From assembly GCA_950022655.1 (NCBI GenBank), contig OX465584.1, positions 3,543,694-3,607,693 of the forward strand: a stretch of 64,000 nt of DNA. Direction: 5' to 3'. Each line of letters starts with the position of its first letter. The first letter of the stretch is position 1. Position numbers and translations under genes: made by a program. The notes under the pieces are model-generated. The model was given only the letters and a program-made list of their open reading frames with translations. It searched no databases and had not been told where the DNA came from. Of this stretch, positions 46,521 through 57,031 are shown in pieces. The stretch comes from Alentia gelatinosa (taxonomy: Eukaryota > Annelida > Polychaeta > Phyllodocida > Polynoidae).

Positions 46521-47124
46521 AAATCGGTGGCGAAAAGTTTATCAACATGTTGCTGACAACGGAACGTTGGTTAATGGGGCTTGATTGGGTTACGTAATTT
46601 GCCTGCGACATGTTTGCCGACTCCTATACGATTTGCGAACTAATCGTTCAACCCTGAATCGGTAGATGGGCATTGGGCTTGACATATCAGCAGGTATTGT
46701 AGTGAAACGTTTTCATCTTGTTAGGACATCATCTCGTTTCTTTTGATAAAAATATTGAACGAGCTCATAGAACGAGTTGAATAGTCTTATTGAAAGATAC
46801 AATCTAAATTCCTCAGACAGTGTTATCATGTGTCATCAAAATCTCTCAGTGTTATTCATTACAAAGACGGTCATTTTCGAGACAATTGAAAATCAAAACA
46901 CTCAAAGTGTATCAGTAAGAACCTATGGTGATCGTGAAAACCCTGTGCATAGTCACTAGGAAATTGTATTAATACCCTTCTTCTATAGCGCCCTGAAGGC
47001 ACTTCATCTGTATGGACAAATAACTCTAATCATGTACTAAATCAGTGGAAACACGTACTGCCCCTAGAGGTAAAGTTATTTGACACAGAATGCACTGTCC
47101 GCCATGAATCTTTGTACGGATGCC

Positions 47125-47505
47125 TTTGGATACTGACAGACTGCACACTTTGGGTGACAGACTGCATGCTTTGAGCCTCACCTGCACGCTTTGGGTGACA
47201 GAATGCATGCTTTGAGCCTCACCTGCACGCTTTGGGTAACAGACTGCATGCTTTGAGCCTCACCTGCACGCTTTGGGTGACAGACTGCATGCTTTGAGCC
47301 TCACCTGCACGCTTTGGGTGACAGACTGCATGCTTTGAGCCTCACCTGCACGCTTTGGGTAACAGACTGCATGCTTTGAGCCTCACCTGCACGCTTTGGG
47401 TGACAGCCTGCACGCTTTGGGTGACAGACTGCACGCTTTGGGTGACAGACTGCATGCTTTGAGCCTCACCTGCACGCTTAGGGTGACAGACTGCATGCTT
47501 TGAAA
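47125..47505 (+). repeat. Minisatellite, 41 bp period
   Basis: The unit GCCTCACCTGCACGCTTTGG plus GTGACAGACTGCATGCTTTGA occurs about eight times. Two internal units lack the GCCTCACC part, as expected from slippage between the two similar half-units. Confidence 0.95.
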
Positions 47506-47590
47506 AAATAATGCAATCTGATTGGCTGAGAGGCCAGAAGCACTAGTCTGGCCGGAAAATTTAAAAAAGGCAGACGCCATCACTCCAGGA
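47495..47590 (+). repeat. Dispersed module with CCAAT-type box, copy 2
   Basis: Directly follows the 41 bp array and matches 9755-9845: AATAATGCAA, GATTGGCTGA, GGCCAGAAGCACT, GGAAAATTTAAAAA, GCCATC. Confidence 0.6.
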
Positions 47591-48554
47591 GTTTCAAGGC
47601 ATCTGACAAACGCCCCGGAATGAGTGAGGTATCTAACATCTGACATTCACGTGATAGATAGCTTAGATATGTAAAATCAATCAATATCAACACGGACACT
47701 TGCCGAGCGGGCGACACACAGATGTAAACAAATGTCCGCACCACTTCAATCTGTATAACTTTACGGCGAGTGTTGGTATGGATCGATATCGCATATTAAA
47801 GCTATTCAAACGATATTAGGTGAATGCCCCACGTTATATACCTCGATATTTAGTAAATACGCACAATAACTCATTCCAAGGCGTTTGCTGAACGCTGCTA
47901 AACTCGCGAAGCGATGACATCCGCCATTTTAAAATCCTCGCTAGTCAGGCCATAGATAAGCCAGCTTAAGAAACGGTGTAATCTTTATTTGAATTCTTTA
48001 GTATAAAAAAGGAGCAAGACCAAGGTACCATAACAAGAAGTAGCATTGTATTACCAAGGTGCATCATTAAGTTTAAACGGAATTAACTTACTTATATCAA
48101 CAATTAAAAAAAAAAAAAAAAAAACCCAGAGAGCTTAACAATGACCATATTTTGTTCACATGTGCCTCGATTAGGAGATGACACTGCTGTACAACTAGGA
48201 CTCATGTAACACGGCTCTTAAAAAGTATACACGGGAAGAAGGTACGCAGTAAACCTATTGCATATGAAAGGATGTTTTGCTCGATAAAAAAAGAAAAATG
48301 GGGAAAACATTGGGGTTATTCAGGAGTTTAAAAAAAAACAGAAGAAAGTACCTGACCTGAACTTAGTGTGTAATGTGCGGCCTCATCTGTTAAGACAGCA
48401 ATACAGACTGAAAGGAGGCTCATTAGTGCAGGGACCGGTAAATTAGGAGTCTGACCACACGGTGAACGATGGAGATGTATAGAATGAGTACGTGACCACC
48501 GACAACTTACCCCGAGAGCAGCTCTGAGCACCTCAAGTGTCTCTTACCCTTTAT

Positions 48555-48975
48555 TATCCACCTAATAGAAAGTGCCCATAGAAAACACATGGTGAGTGTG
48601 TATCTACATACCCGGAGCATACAGATATATCCACCTGATACAAAGTGTCCATAGAAAACACATGGTGAGTGTGTATCTACATACCCGGAGCATACAGATA
48701 TATCCACCTGATACAAAGTGTCCATAAAAAACACATAGGGAGTGTGTATCTACATACCCAGAGCATACAGATATATCCACATATTACAAAGTGACCATAG
48801 AAAACACATAGGGAGTGTGTATCACCATACCCGGAGCAAACCGATATACCCACCTAATACAAAGTGTCCATAGAAAACACATAGGGAGTGTGTATCACCA
48901 TACCCAGAGCATACAGATATATCCACCTAATACACAGTGTCCATAGAAAACACATAGGGAGTGTGTATGGGCATA
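48555..48975 (+). repeat. Minisatellite, 73 bp period
   Basis: About six units of ATATATCCACCTGATACAAA, GTGTCCATAGAAAACACAT, GGTGAGTGTGTAT and a CATACCCGGAGCATACAG tail. The core CCACCTAATAC..GTGTCCATA...ACACATAGGGAGTGTGTAT also occurs in the arrays at 49567 and 63760. Confidence 0.9.
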
Positions 48976-49079
48976 TTTTCTATGCTCTGGGGGGTGCATA
49001 CGGAAAATTAGTGCATACGGAAAAATTGTGCATAACTAAAACGAACTGATATCTATATGCGACTTGTCTAGAAAAGGTG

Positions 49080-49215
49080 GATAATAAACACACTATAGAC
49101 AGGTTTCAGATAAAAGTGGTTGTATGCTCCTCGGAGTTGACCCTGCGCAATATCCTCGCATGCACTCGGATATTACTACACGTCCACTCCTCGGTGTATT
49201 ATCCACCTAATCTCC
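49080..49215. repeat. Diverged MITE with CAGGTTTCAGATAAAAGTGG end
   Basis: GACAGGTTTCAGATAAAAGT followed by CAATATCCTCGCATGC-CTCGGATATTACTAC resembles 50179-50323 at the start and 61310-61335 in the middle. It lies between two arrays of the same minisatellite family. Confidence 0.5.
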
Positions 49216-49566
49216 ATACTAAACCTATACGGCATATAGCCTATGATCCATGGGCGCCGCCATGACGCCCCCCGAGTGCATGTTCTTCACTAATGGAGGT
49301 GAAAAAGTGGGTGTTCTTCACTAATGGAGGTGCAAAAAAAGTGAGTGATAATTGGGAAGTGTCACAACTCTAGCTTTGCTCACATATGCATGTAAAGTGT
49401 TCCATGTGGAAAATATCATGTCTTGGGTTTAATTATTAGGTTATCCTACTCTGGAATGGGTGTAGAGAGTCAAAGGAACCATGGTAAAACATTAAGAGGC
49501 AGTTGAATTTCGTAAGAACAAAGAGCCAGAATACAGGTTCATGAACTAACAATGGCTCTGTCCCCT

Positions 49567-50145
49567 ATAGGGAGTGTGTATTATCCACCTAATACGGAGT
49601 CTCCACACTAAACCCATAGAGAGTGTGTATTATCCACCTAATACGGAGTCTCCATACTAAACCCATAGAGAGTGTGTATTATCCACCTAATACGGAGTCT
49701 CCATACTAAACCCATAGAGAGTGTGTATTATCCACCTAATACGGAGTCTCCATACTAAACCCATAGAGAGTGTGTATTATCCACCTAATACGGAGTCTCC
49801 ATACTAAACCCATAGAGAGTGTGTATTATCCACCTAATACCGAGTCTCCACACTAAACCTATAGGGAGTGTGTATTATCAACCTAATACCGAGTCTCCAC
49901 ACTAAACCTATAGAGAGTGTGTATTATCAACTTAATACCGAGTCTCCACACTAAACCTATAGGGAGTGTGTATTATCAACCTAATACCGAGTCTCCACAC
50001 TAAACCTATAGAGAGTGTGTATTATCAACTTAATACCGAGTCTCCATACTAAACCCATAGAGAGTGTGTATTATCAACTTAATACGGAGTCTCCATACTA
50101 AACCCATAGAGAGTGTGTATTATCCATGTAAGACTGAGTCTTCAT
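49567..50145 (+). repeat. Minisatellite, 49 bp period
   Basis: About twelve units of TATTATCCACCTAATACGGA, GTCTCCATACTAAACCCATA, GAGAGTGTG. Variants (CCACCTA or CAACTTA, CGGAG or CGAGT) are grouped in blocks. Confidence 0.95.
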
Positions 50146-50178
50146 ACTAAACCAAATTTGCAATGTTGAATGATTAAT

Positions 50179-50323
50179 ACAATATTAACTGGTTTCAGAT
50201 AAAAGGGCTCGTAATGTTGGATTAGATTATATATATGTAATGTCCTCGCTTTCGCTAAGTTATTACTACGCATCTAGTTCTGGGAAATTACCGCCACTTT
50301 TATCTGAAGCCAGTTAATATTGT
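50179..50323. mobile_element. MITE with ACAATATTAACTGGTTTCAG ends
   Basis: Inverted ends ACAATATTAACTGGTTTCAG... and ...CTGAAGCCAGTTAATATTGT extend about 30 bases inward (GATAAAAGG). Non-coding. Confidence 0.75.
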
Positions 50324-50329
50324 GTACTT

Positions 50330-50788
50330 AACATCCATATCTTAGTGTTTAATTCAGAGGAAAAGTTCTGAACAGCTCAAGTGTTCCTTCTCTTTTAACA
50401 CCGACATTAGTGTTTAATAGTGATATTTTAAATATTGTAAATAATGCCTCAAGGCATTATCTGGTCTACGCTGAGGAATGCCTCAAGGCATCATCCGCCC
50501 TGAACGGTTTAAATCAATGCCTGCGTACTAAACTTCAATAATTAATCACCTACACCTAAGAGCATTGGTTGTGAACTTGCCCTTTCAAGTTTATTGATAG
50601 AGACAGCACCAATACATCTAAACAAATTGGATTCATTTCTTTTGATAATCCTCTTTTAGCGCTCCAGTCAACATAAACGCCTCTGGGGTCATTGGTGATG
50701 ATATGTCTGTGCAGTGGTAGGGCCCCGGGATGGCTTCACTCGGTGAGGAGGAGTCTGAAGGATGACACCACCTCCCAGCACGGCTACC
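50330..50788. other. No recognised gene
   Basis: Contains a small pair of AATGCCTCAAGGCAT palindromes near 50440 and 50480 and nothing that I can call coding. Confidence 0.4.
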
Positions 50789-52086
50789 GTAAAACCCCGC
50801 TTATAGGCCGACCCCAGTTGTGAGCCGACCCCGCTTATAAGCCGACCCAGCTTAAAAGCCATCCAGCTTATAAGCCGACCCACCCCGGTTATAAGCCGAC
50901 CCCAGTTATAAGCCGACCCCACTTATAGGCCGACCCCGCTTATAAGCCGACCCGCTTATAGGCCGACCCCACTTATAAGCCGACCCCGCTTATAAGCCGA
51001 TCCTACTTAAAAGCCGACCCCGCTTATAGGCCGACCCCGCTTATAAGCTGAGCCCACTTATAAGCCGACCCAGCTTATAAGCCGATCCAGCTTATAAGCT
51101 GACCCACTCTGGTTATAAGCCGACCCCAGTTATAAGCCGACCCCACTTATAAGCCGACCCCACTTATAGGCCGACCCCGCTTATAAGCCGACACGCTTAT
51201 AGGCCGACCCCGCTTATAAGCCGACCCGCTTATAGGCCAACCCCGCTTATAAGCCGACCCGCTTATAGGCCGACCCCGCTTATAAGCCGACCCGCTTATA
51301 GGCCGACCCCGCTTATAAGCCAACCCCGCTTATAAGCCAACCCGCTTATAGGCTGACCCCGCTTATAAGCCGACCCCGCTTATAAGCCAACCCCGCTTAA
51401 AAGCCGATCCTACTTAAAAGCCGACCCCGCTTATAGGCCGACCCCGCTTATAAGCCGACCCCGCTTATAAGGCGACCCACCCCGGTTATAAGCCGACCCC
51501 GCTTATAAGCCGACCCCAGTTATAAGCCGCCCCCAGTTATAAGCCGGCCCCGCTTATAGGCCGACCCCACTTATAGGCTGACCCCGCTTATAAGCCAACC
51601 CCGCTTATAAGCCGATCCTACTTAAAAGCCGACCCCGCTTATAGGCCGACCCCGCTTATAGGCCGACCCCGCTTATAAGCCGACCCCGCTTATAAGGCGA
51701 CCCACCCCGGTTATAAGCCGACCCCGCTTATAAGCCGACCCCAGTTATAAGCCAACCCCACTTATAAGCCGCCCCCAGTTATAAGCCGACCCCGCTTATA
51801 GGCCGACCCCGCTTATTAGCCGCCCCCAGTTATAAGCCGGCCCCGCTTATAGGCCGACCCCGCTTATAGGCCGACCCCGCTTATAAGGCGACCCCGCTTA
51901 TAAGGCGACCCCAGTTATAAGCCGACCCCGCTTATAAGCCTACCCCGGTTATAAGCCGACCCCGGTTATAAGCCTACCCCGGTTATAAGCCGACCCCGGT
52001 TATAAGCCGACCCCGCTTATAAGCCGACCCCGGTTATGAGCCGACCCCGCTTATAAGCCGACCCCGGTTATGAGCCGACCCCGGTT
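50789..52086 (+). repeat. Minisatellite, 16-17 bp period, about 75 units
   Basis: The unit GCTTATAAGCCGACCCC and variants (GTTATAAG, ACTTATAAG, AAAAGCC, TATAGGCC, 16 bp form lacking one C) fill 1.3 kb. Each unit holds a GGCTTATAAGCC-type palindrome. The array opens with GTAAAACCCCGCTTAT, closely resembling the terminal repeat of pogo/Tigger-type elements such as the one at 52536. Confidence 0.95.
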
Positions 52087-52295
52087 ACAAACAAAATGCC
52101 CACAATGTACTGCTTATCCCAACTCACTGGGTTACTTGCAAGCCTTTATTACACAGCCCTAACAGAATGTACTTGACCGAAAACAGGCATGAAGTTGCCT
52201 TTTCAACGCCAGGTCTCTAAAAAATAAAAATAAAATATGTGGAATAACTTAACTGCAGAAGTCAGAAACGTTTTTTTTTTTTTTTTTTTTTTTTT

Positions 52296-52790
52296 CAATT
52301 TCTTTATTGATCTCTTGGATTATTCCCGTAGGTATACAATGTGGTTTGTCGTGTTAACATCGGAGAACAATAAGAGGTTCAAAACCTCAATCGTGTACGA
52401 TTGATTTTCATGGTTTTGACCTTGCCCTTATACTTCTGAGCATCACAAATAATAGACTGAGTTTTTTACAACATAACAAAACAAAAACAAAATACAGTGT
52501 ATGAACATCGATAAGCCCTCCGTCACAAAGTAGTACAGTAGAACCCCGCGTAAGCGGACACCCTCCGTTCCGGGCCAAAGTGTCCGCTTACGCGGGGTGT
52601 CCGCTTACGCGAGGTTAAAATAAACATCTAATAGAGGGAACCGTTCCGGGCAAAGGTGTCCGTTAACGCGGGGTGTCCGCTTACGCGGGGTGTCCGTTAG
52701 GCGGGGTTCTACTGTACTATAAACATGGAGTAATTACATTATAAAGTAACCAGTGCCTAAAATTACTCCATATATCATTGGTTTTCAAGT
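52296..52790 (-). other. LINE 3' untranslated region and polyadenylation signal
   Basis: Sequence between the ORF3 stop and the poly(A) tail. AATAAA (complement of TTTATT at about 52303-52308) lies just before the tail. Interrupted by the MITE at 52536-52714. Confidence 0.75.
52536..52714. mobile_element. pogo/Tigger-like MITE, 179 bp, TA target duplication
   Basis: Perfect terminal CAGTAGAACCCCGC / GCGGGGTTCTACTG flanked by TA on both sides (52534-52535 and 52715-52716). The interior is made of repeated GTGTCCGCTTACGCGGGG-type motifs in both orientations. The CAGTAGAACC terminus and TA duplication are typical of pogo-type members of the Tc1/mariner superfamily. Confidence 0.85.
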
Positions 52791-55667
52791 TCATATGTCC
52801 TCTAAGCTCTCTATCAGCTTCATTTTAGTCAGTGACTTAAAGTATTTTAAGTCTGGAGTGTTTCTTAAGATAGCTGGTTGACTGTTCCATAAGCTTCCTC
52901 CAACATATTGCACTGATGTTGCATAAGCTTTACAATTAGGTTTGAGTACTCGGAGAACAGGAGCGTCATAGAGTCTGGTGAGACCAAGTCTGTTATCTGT
53001 GAAATCAAGGTTCCTAGATCTTCTGAACATAAAATTTAGCAGGTGTACTTCTCTTCTTTTAAATAAATACGGTATGTTTGCTTGTATGTGAATATCTCTA
53101 GTAGAGGCATATCTTGGGGATTTCAAACATATTCTTAAACAGCGATTTTGAAGTAGCTGGAGTGATGTGGTTAGTTTTAGGAGGGTTTGCGAGAACAGTA
53201 CATCACCATAGTCTAGATGAGGCAGTATAGCAGCTGTGTATATCTTTAGGGCAGCTTTCTTTGATAAATAAGGGCGCATCTTGGAGAGCTGATACATTCT
53301 ATAACAGACCGTTCTTTTGATGTGTGCAATATGATGTCTATAATCCAAAACCGGGTCCAGATAGACTCCTAGGTATTTATATGATTGTACCTTGGATATA
53401 ACTTTATCATTAATGGATAACTTTAGGTCATTATTTACTTTTTTACGGTTTGAGGTAAAGTACATATACTTAGTCTTGCTTGAATTGATTGACAATTTGT
53501 TTTGTTCACACCAAGTATACAGTGTATCAAGGTCACTTTGGAGTAAATCAAAAAGATTGTTTCGTGCGATACCATGTGCATAAAGGACTGTATCGTCCGC
53601 ATACATCATTACAGAAGAACTTGCTAAAACAGATGTCAGATCATTAATATATACTAAGAAAAGGAGGGGACCCAAGATAGAGCCCTGCGGGACACCGTGC
53701 TTTATGGTTTTCAAAGAGGATGTAGTGTCGTTAACCCTTACGCATTGATGTCTTCCATCCAAATAGTTTGTGAACCATTTAAGCAACCCGTTTATAACCC
53801 CATAATTTTGTAATTTAGATAAGAGAATTTTGTGGTTTACCGTGTCAAAAGCTTTTTTGAAGTCAATGTATACTGCCAAAGTGTCCTGCCCTATATTCCT
53901 TTTAATTAAAATGTCATCCGTAAATTTACTTATTGCATCAATACAAGAGTACCCAGCCCTAAATCCAAATTGTTTTGGTGTTAAGATATTATTTTCTTCC
54001 AGAAAGGTATACAACTTTGCATGCACAATTCTTTCCATGATTTTGCTTACCACTGGGAGAAGCGAAATGGGTCTAAGATTTCCACAATTAAATGGGTCCC
54101 CTCCCTTTGGTATTGGGCGGATAACCGAGGTTTTCCAACTTAGAGGGATGTCAGCCTTTTCAAATACATTATTAAACAAGTCAGTAAAAACGATGGGTAT
54201 AGCAGACATAGCATCTTTGAATACACGGGTAGTAAGACCATCAATCATTGACTGTTTATTTATGTTTATGTCTTTAGCCAATAGTAGCAAATTTTCAGTC
54301 GTAGTTCCGATACGGTCCAGAGTATTCACATTTTGAGGGTCATAGCCTTTCCACGGTAGGAACATATTACAAGCCAGGTTATCCCCTACTTCATTAAAAT
54401 ATTTATTTATAAAATTAGCTGTATTGGTTTTAGGGATAAAAGATTGATTATTGTCTTTAAGCCTAATCTCCTCGTCCGTTTTTTCTGTTCCGGGAAGGAT
54501 TTTATCAATAACACGCCAAAACTTTTTGGGTTCATTTTGGTGAGTTTCAAGTTGATTTATAGTGTAGGCTTGGCGAGCGTTTTTTACTATACTATTTGCC
54601 CTATTTCTAGCTATTCGCGCTCTTTGCCAATCTATATCATTTTTTGTACGTTTAGCTATTTTCAAAAGTTTGTTTTTATCCTTGATCGATTCCAATACCT
54701 CTCTTGATATCCAGGGCTCACTATTTGGTCTAATACTGAAAGTTCTGGATTTACAGCCAATGTCCAAAAATTTATTAATAGCATTTAATATGAAATTCCA
54801 TTTTTCAGATGACGAGTTTAGTTCAAAATAATTCATCCACTTAATATTGTTATTAAGAAAAAATCTAAGATCCTCGCTTTTGTATTTTACATATGAGCGG
54901 CCTTTGACCTGTTTCTTTATATTGGGAGTAAAACATGTTTTCTTCACCATAAAGATGGCTTGGTGGTCGCTGTACGATTGTGTTAGAACTCCTGATGTAC
55001 TCACATTATTGGCAGTTGTAAAAATGAGGTCTATAGCAGAATTTGTATCGGAGAATCTCGTTGTGTCTTTTATAATTTGTTTTAGACCAAACTGTTCTAA
55101 TTCTTCAATTAGATAAAGTACTTCGTTGTTATTACGTTTCAGGATATTAAGGTTAAAATCACCAATCAGGACTAAGTCACCGTTTAGTGTATCAACAATC
55201 TCTTTGACTATTTGAACGAGGATATCCGTAAAAATTAGGGCGTTTCCTTTGTTCGGTCTATAAATATTGCAAACAATCTGCTCTTTGGATCGGCCCTTGT
55301 GGACAACCACAATCTGTATTTCGATATTCTTGGTGCTAGTATTTAGGTGTGCAAATTTGGTATGGTCATAATCCAAGTCAGCCTTAATGTACATACAAAG
55401 ACCACCGCCAATTTTGGGTTCATCGTCCCTTTGATTTTCCTTCCAATTTCTATCCCATCTTAGTTTGTTATATGAGGTAAGCTGATAATCTTTTAGAGCA
55501 TCCTTTTCAGTAAGCCAGGTCTCTGAAAATGTTAGGATATCCCAGATTGGGGGTCTGTTATAAACAATAATTGACTCATATTTTGAGCGTAGGCTTCTGA
55601 CATTGGCATGGCAGATTTTGAGGCCCTTCAGTTTGGAGACCTCGGGTATGTCAATTAACTTCGCCAT
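52791..55667 (-). CDS. LINE ORF3: APE endonuclease and reverse transcriptase
   Basis: From the ATG at 55667 this is 958 residues (the frame is open upstream to about 55757 without an ATG). The N-terminal APE-type endonuclease shows Asn22 (CHAN), Glu49 (SETW), Asp170/Asn172 (GDFN) and Ser233-Asp-His235, all expected active-site motifs. The central reverse transcriptase has FGFRAGYS, motif A with Asp602 (YIDFKKAFD), motif B GVPQGSILGP, motif C YADD at 689-692 and the YLG motif E. The C-terminal region (HLDYG...LQLLQNRCLR) is the usual thumb/connection of Jockey/CR1-group elements. The protein nicks target DNA and reverse transcribes the element RNA. No inactivating change is visible. Confidence 0.92.
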   Translation of the reverse strand: MAKLIDIPEVSKLKGLKICHANVRSLRSKYESIIVYNRPPIWDILTFSETWLTEKDALKDYQLTSYNKLRWDRNWKENQRDDEPKIGGGLCMYIKADLDYDHTKFAHLNTSTKNIEIQIVVVHKGRSKEQIVCNIYRPNKGNALIFTDILVQIVKEIVDTLNGDLVLIGDFNLNILKRNNNEVLYLIEELEQFGLKQIIKDTTRFSDTNSAIDLIFTTANNVSTSGVLTQSYSDHQAIFMVKKTCFTPNIKKQVKGRSYVKYKSEDLRFFLNNNIKWMNYFELNSSSEKWNFILNAINKFLDIGCKSRTFSIRPNSEPWISREVLESIKDKNKLLKIAKRTKNDIDWQRARIARNRANSIVKNARQAYTINQLETHQNEPKKFWRVIDKILPGTEKTDEEIRLKDNNQSFIPKTNTANFINKYFNEVGDNLACNMFLPWKGYDPQNVNTLDRIGTTTENLLLLAKDININKQSMIDGLTTRVFKDAMSAIPIVFTDLFNNVFEKADIPLSWKTSVIRPIPKGGDPFNCGNLRPISLLPVVSKIMERIVHAKLYTFLEENNILTPKQFGFRAGYSCIDAISKFTDDILIKRNIGQDTLAVYIDFKKAFDTVNHKILLSKLQNYGVINGLLKWFTNYLDGRHQCVRVNDTTSSLKTIKHGVPQGSILGPLLFLVYINDLTSVLASSSVMMYADDTVLYAHGIARNNLFDLLQSDLDTLYTWCEQNKLSINSSKTKYMYFTSNRKKVNNDLKLSINDKVISKVQSYKYLGVYLDPVLDYRHHIAHIKRTVCYRMYQLSKMRPYLSKKAALKIYTAAILPHLDYGDVLFSQTLLKLTTSLQLLQNRCLRICLKSPRYASTRDIHIQANIPYLFKRREVHLLNFMFRRSRNLDFTDNRLGLTRLYDAPVLRVLKPNCKAYATSVQYVGGSLWNSQPAILRNTPDLKYFKSLTKMKLIESLEDI

Positions 55668-56229
55668 AGAATATACAGGTAATAGAGATACATATGTGCA
55701 GTTTCCAAGCTTAACCTGAGTAGGAGTAGGCAATACAATATATACATCAGCTGATATTCAACAATGATAGTCGGGGTTAAAGGGTTCATACAACAGCAAA
55801 TTAGAGACAGGATAATCTCGGCCACTTCGGCCATTACCCTGGCAAAGAAACAGGGATAGTCATAAGGCAAGAACATATTTCCTACCTACCGGTAATCTCC
55901 GGTGTAGAGCATCATATATATGTGGTTGAGCATCCAAGTAAATAATTAGGCTCGTGCTATGTAGGTAGACACAGGAGCATTTAGCAAAATAAAGATCTGG
56001 GGAGGCACACTCAGGTTAATTGCTATAGGTAACAGAAATTACTCTAGAGGTCCTTCCAGTCATGTATATCAGTAACAATATGTTACTTCATTAAATCGTT
56101 ATACTAGGTGGGGAGGGGGGGTGCTATAGGCTAATCCGCCAGCTAGAGAAACTAAGGAGCGGGTGAAGTCGATGTTGTTCACTATAGGTAACAGTGATCA
56201 AGTCAACGAGCCCGGGTAGATACATTTCA

Positions 56230-56982
56230 TTACCACTTAGATTTGGTTGATGGCATGTTTGACTCAAAGGAATTTAGGAAACTCTGCGCCCATAAGTCCA
56301 GTAACTCGGGGGTTGGGTGGATTCCATCACTTAAATATGCAAAGTAGTGGGTGAACTTATTGTTCCGCCATTTATGGACCTTGTTAGCCAACCAGGGAAA
56401 TGCAAGGGGCTGGTTTGCATTTAAGTCAATCAGGCTTTTGTTGAAGTTGAGGGTTGCTTGGAGTGCAATGTTGTGCATTTCTTCATTCGCATTTTTGACA
56501 CACCTCCGAATGTCGGCACCAACAAGGGGACATATCAGGAAGCGTGATTTTGGATGTAGCTCTTCCAACCATTCGTATCCTGCTTTGGCATACATAAATA
56601 GATGGTCATGAAGATCGTTTGCTGAGGTCCATTTCATTTCGATGTTGAAGCACTTTGGGTTGTTTTCATCCACTGCTTTAGTGGTTACATCACATATACC
56701 ACCCACAATGTATATAATTGAGTTGGGCGAGAAATCAAGGTGTTTTTTAGCCAATACGATAAGCTCTTGCAGTTTCGCCCCGGGAAATGAGAAGACATTA
56801 AATCGCTGGGCATTCACATTTAGGGCTGTAATAGATTCGTAAAGTTTCTTCACCCTGGAATCACCGATGATGACATTGTTCGGGATCGGGGACCATGTAC
56901 GAATAAGGACCTCCTCTAGACGCTGAATGTCATGGGAAAGTTTGGTAGGATATGGTGACCTGCGTGGTCGGTAATGAGCCAT
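56230..56982 (-). CDS. LINE ORF2: SGNH-hydrolase-like protein
   Basis: 250 residues from ATG 56982. Block I is IIGDSRV with the candidate nucleophile Ser42, block II the FPGAKL glycine, block III GGICD where GxND is usual, and block V SDGIHPTPE with Asp219 and His222. These give the Ser-Asp-His arrangement of SGNH/GDSL esterases. Esterase domains are known in ORF1 of some CR1-type elements; here it is a separate frame between ORF1 and the polymerase, 49 bases after ORF1. Possible roles are lipid or membrane interaction or deacylation; none is proven. The Asn-to-Cys change in block III may affect the oxyanion hole. Confidence 0.8.
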   Translation of the reverse strand: MAHYRPRRSPYPTKLSHDIQRLEEVLIRTWSPIPNNVIIGDSRVKKLYESITALNVNAQRFNVFSFPGAKLQELIVLAKKHLDFSPNSIIYIVGGICDVTTKAVDENNPKCFNIEMKWTSANDLHDHLFMYAKAGYEWLEELHPKSRFLICPLVGADIRRCVKNANEEMHNIALQATLNFNKSLIDLNANQPLAFPWLANKVHKWRNNKFTHYFAYLSDGIHPTPELLDLWAQSFLNSFESNMPSTKSKW

Positions 56983-57031
56983 TTTCCCTTAACAGGTGAG
57001 AGGGTCAACTTACAGTGATACACTATGTTTT

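Noticed and set aside
47125..50145. CRISPR array
   Set aside because: The repeats are head-to-tail minisatellites without unique spacers, and the DNA is from an animal.
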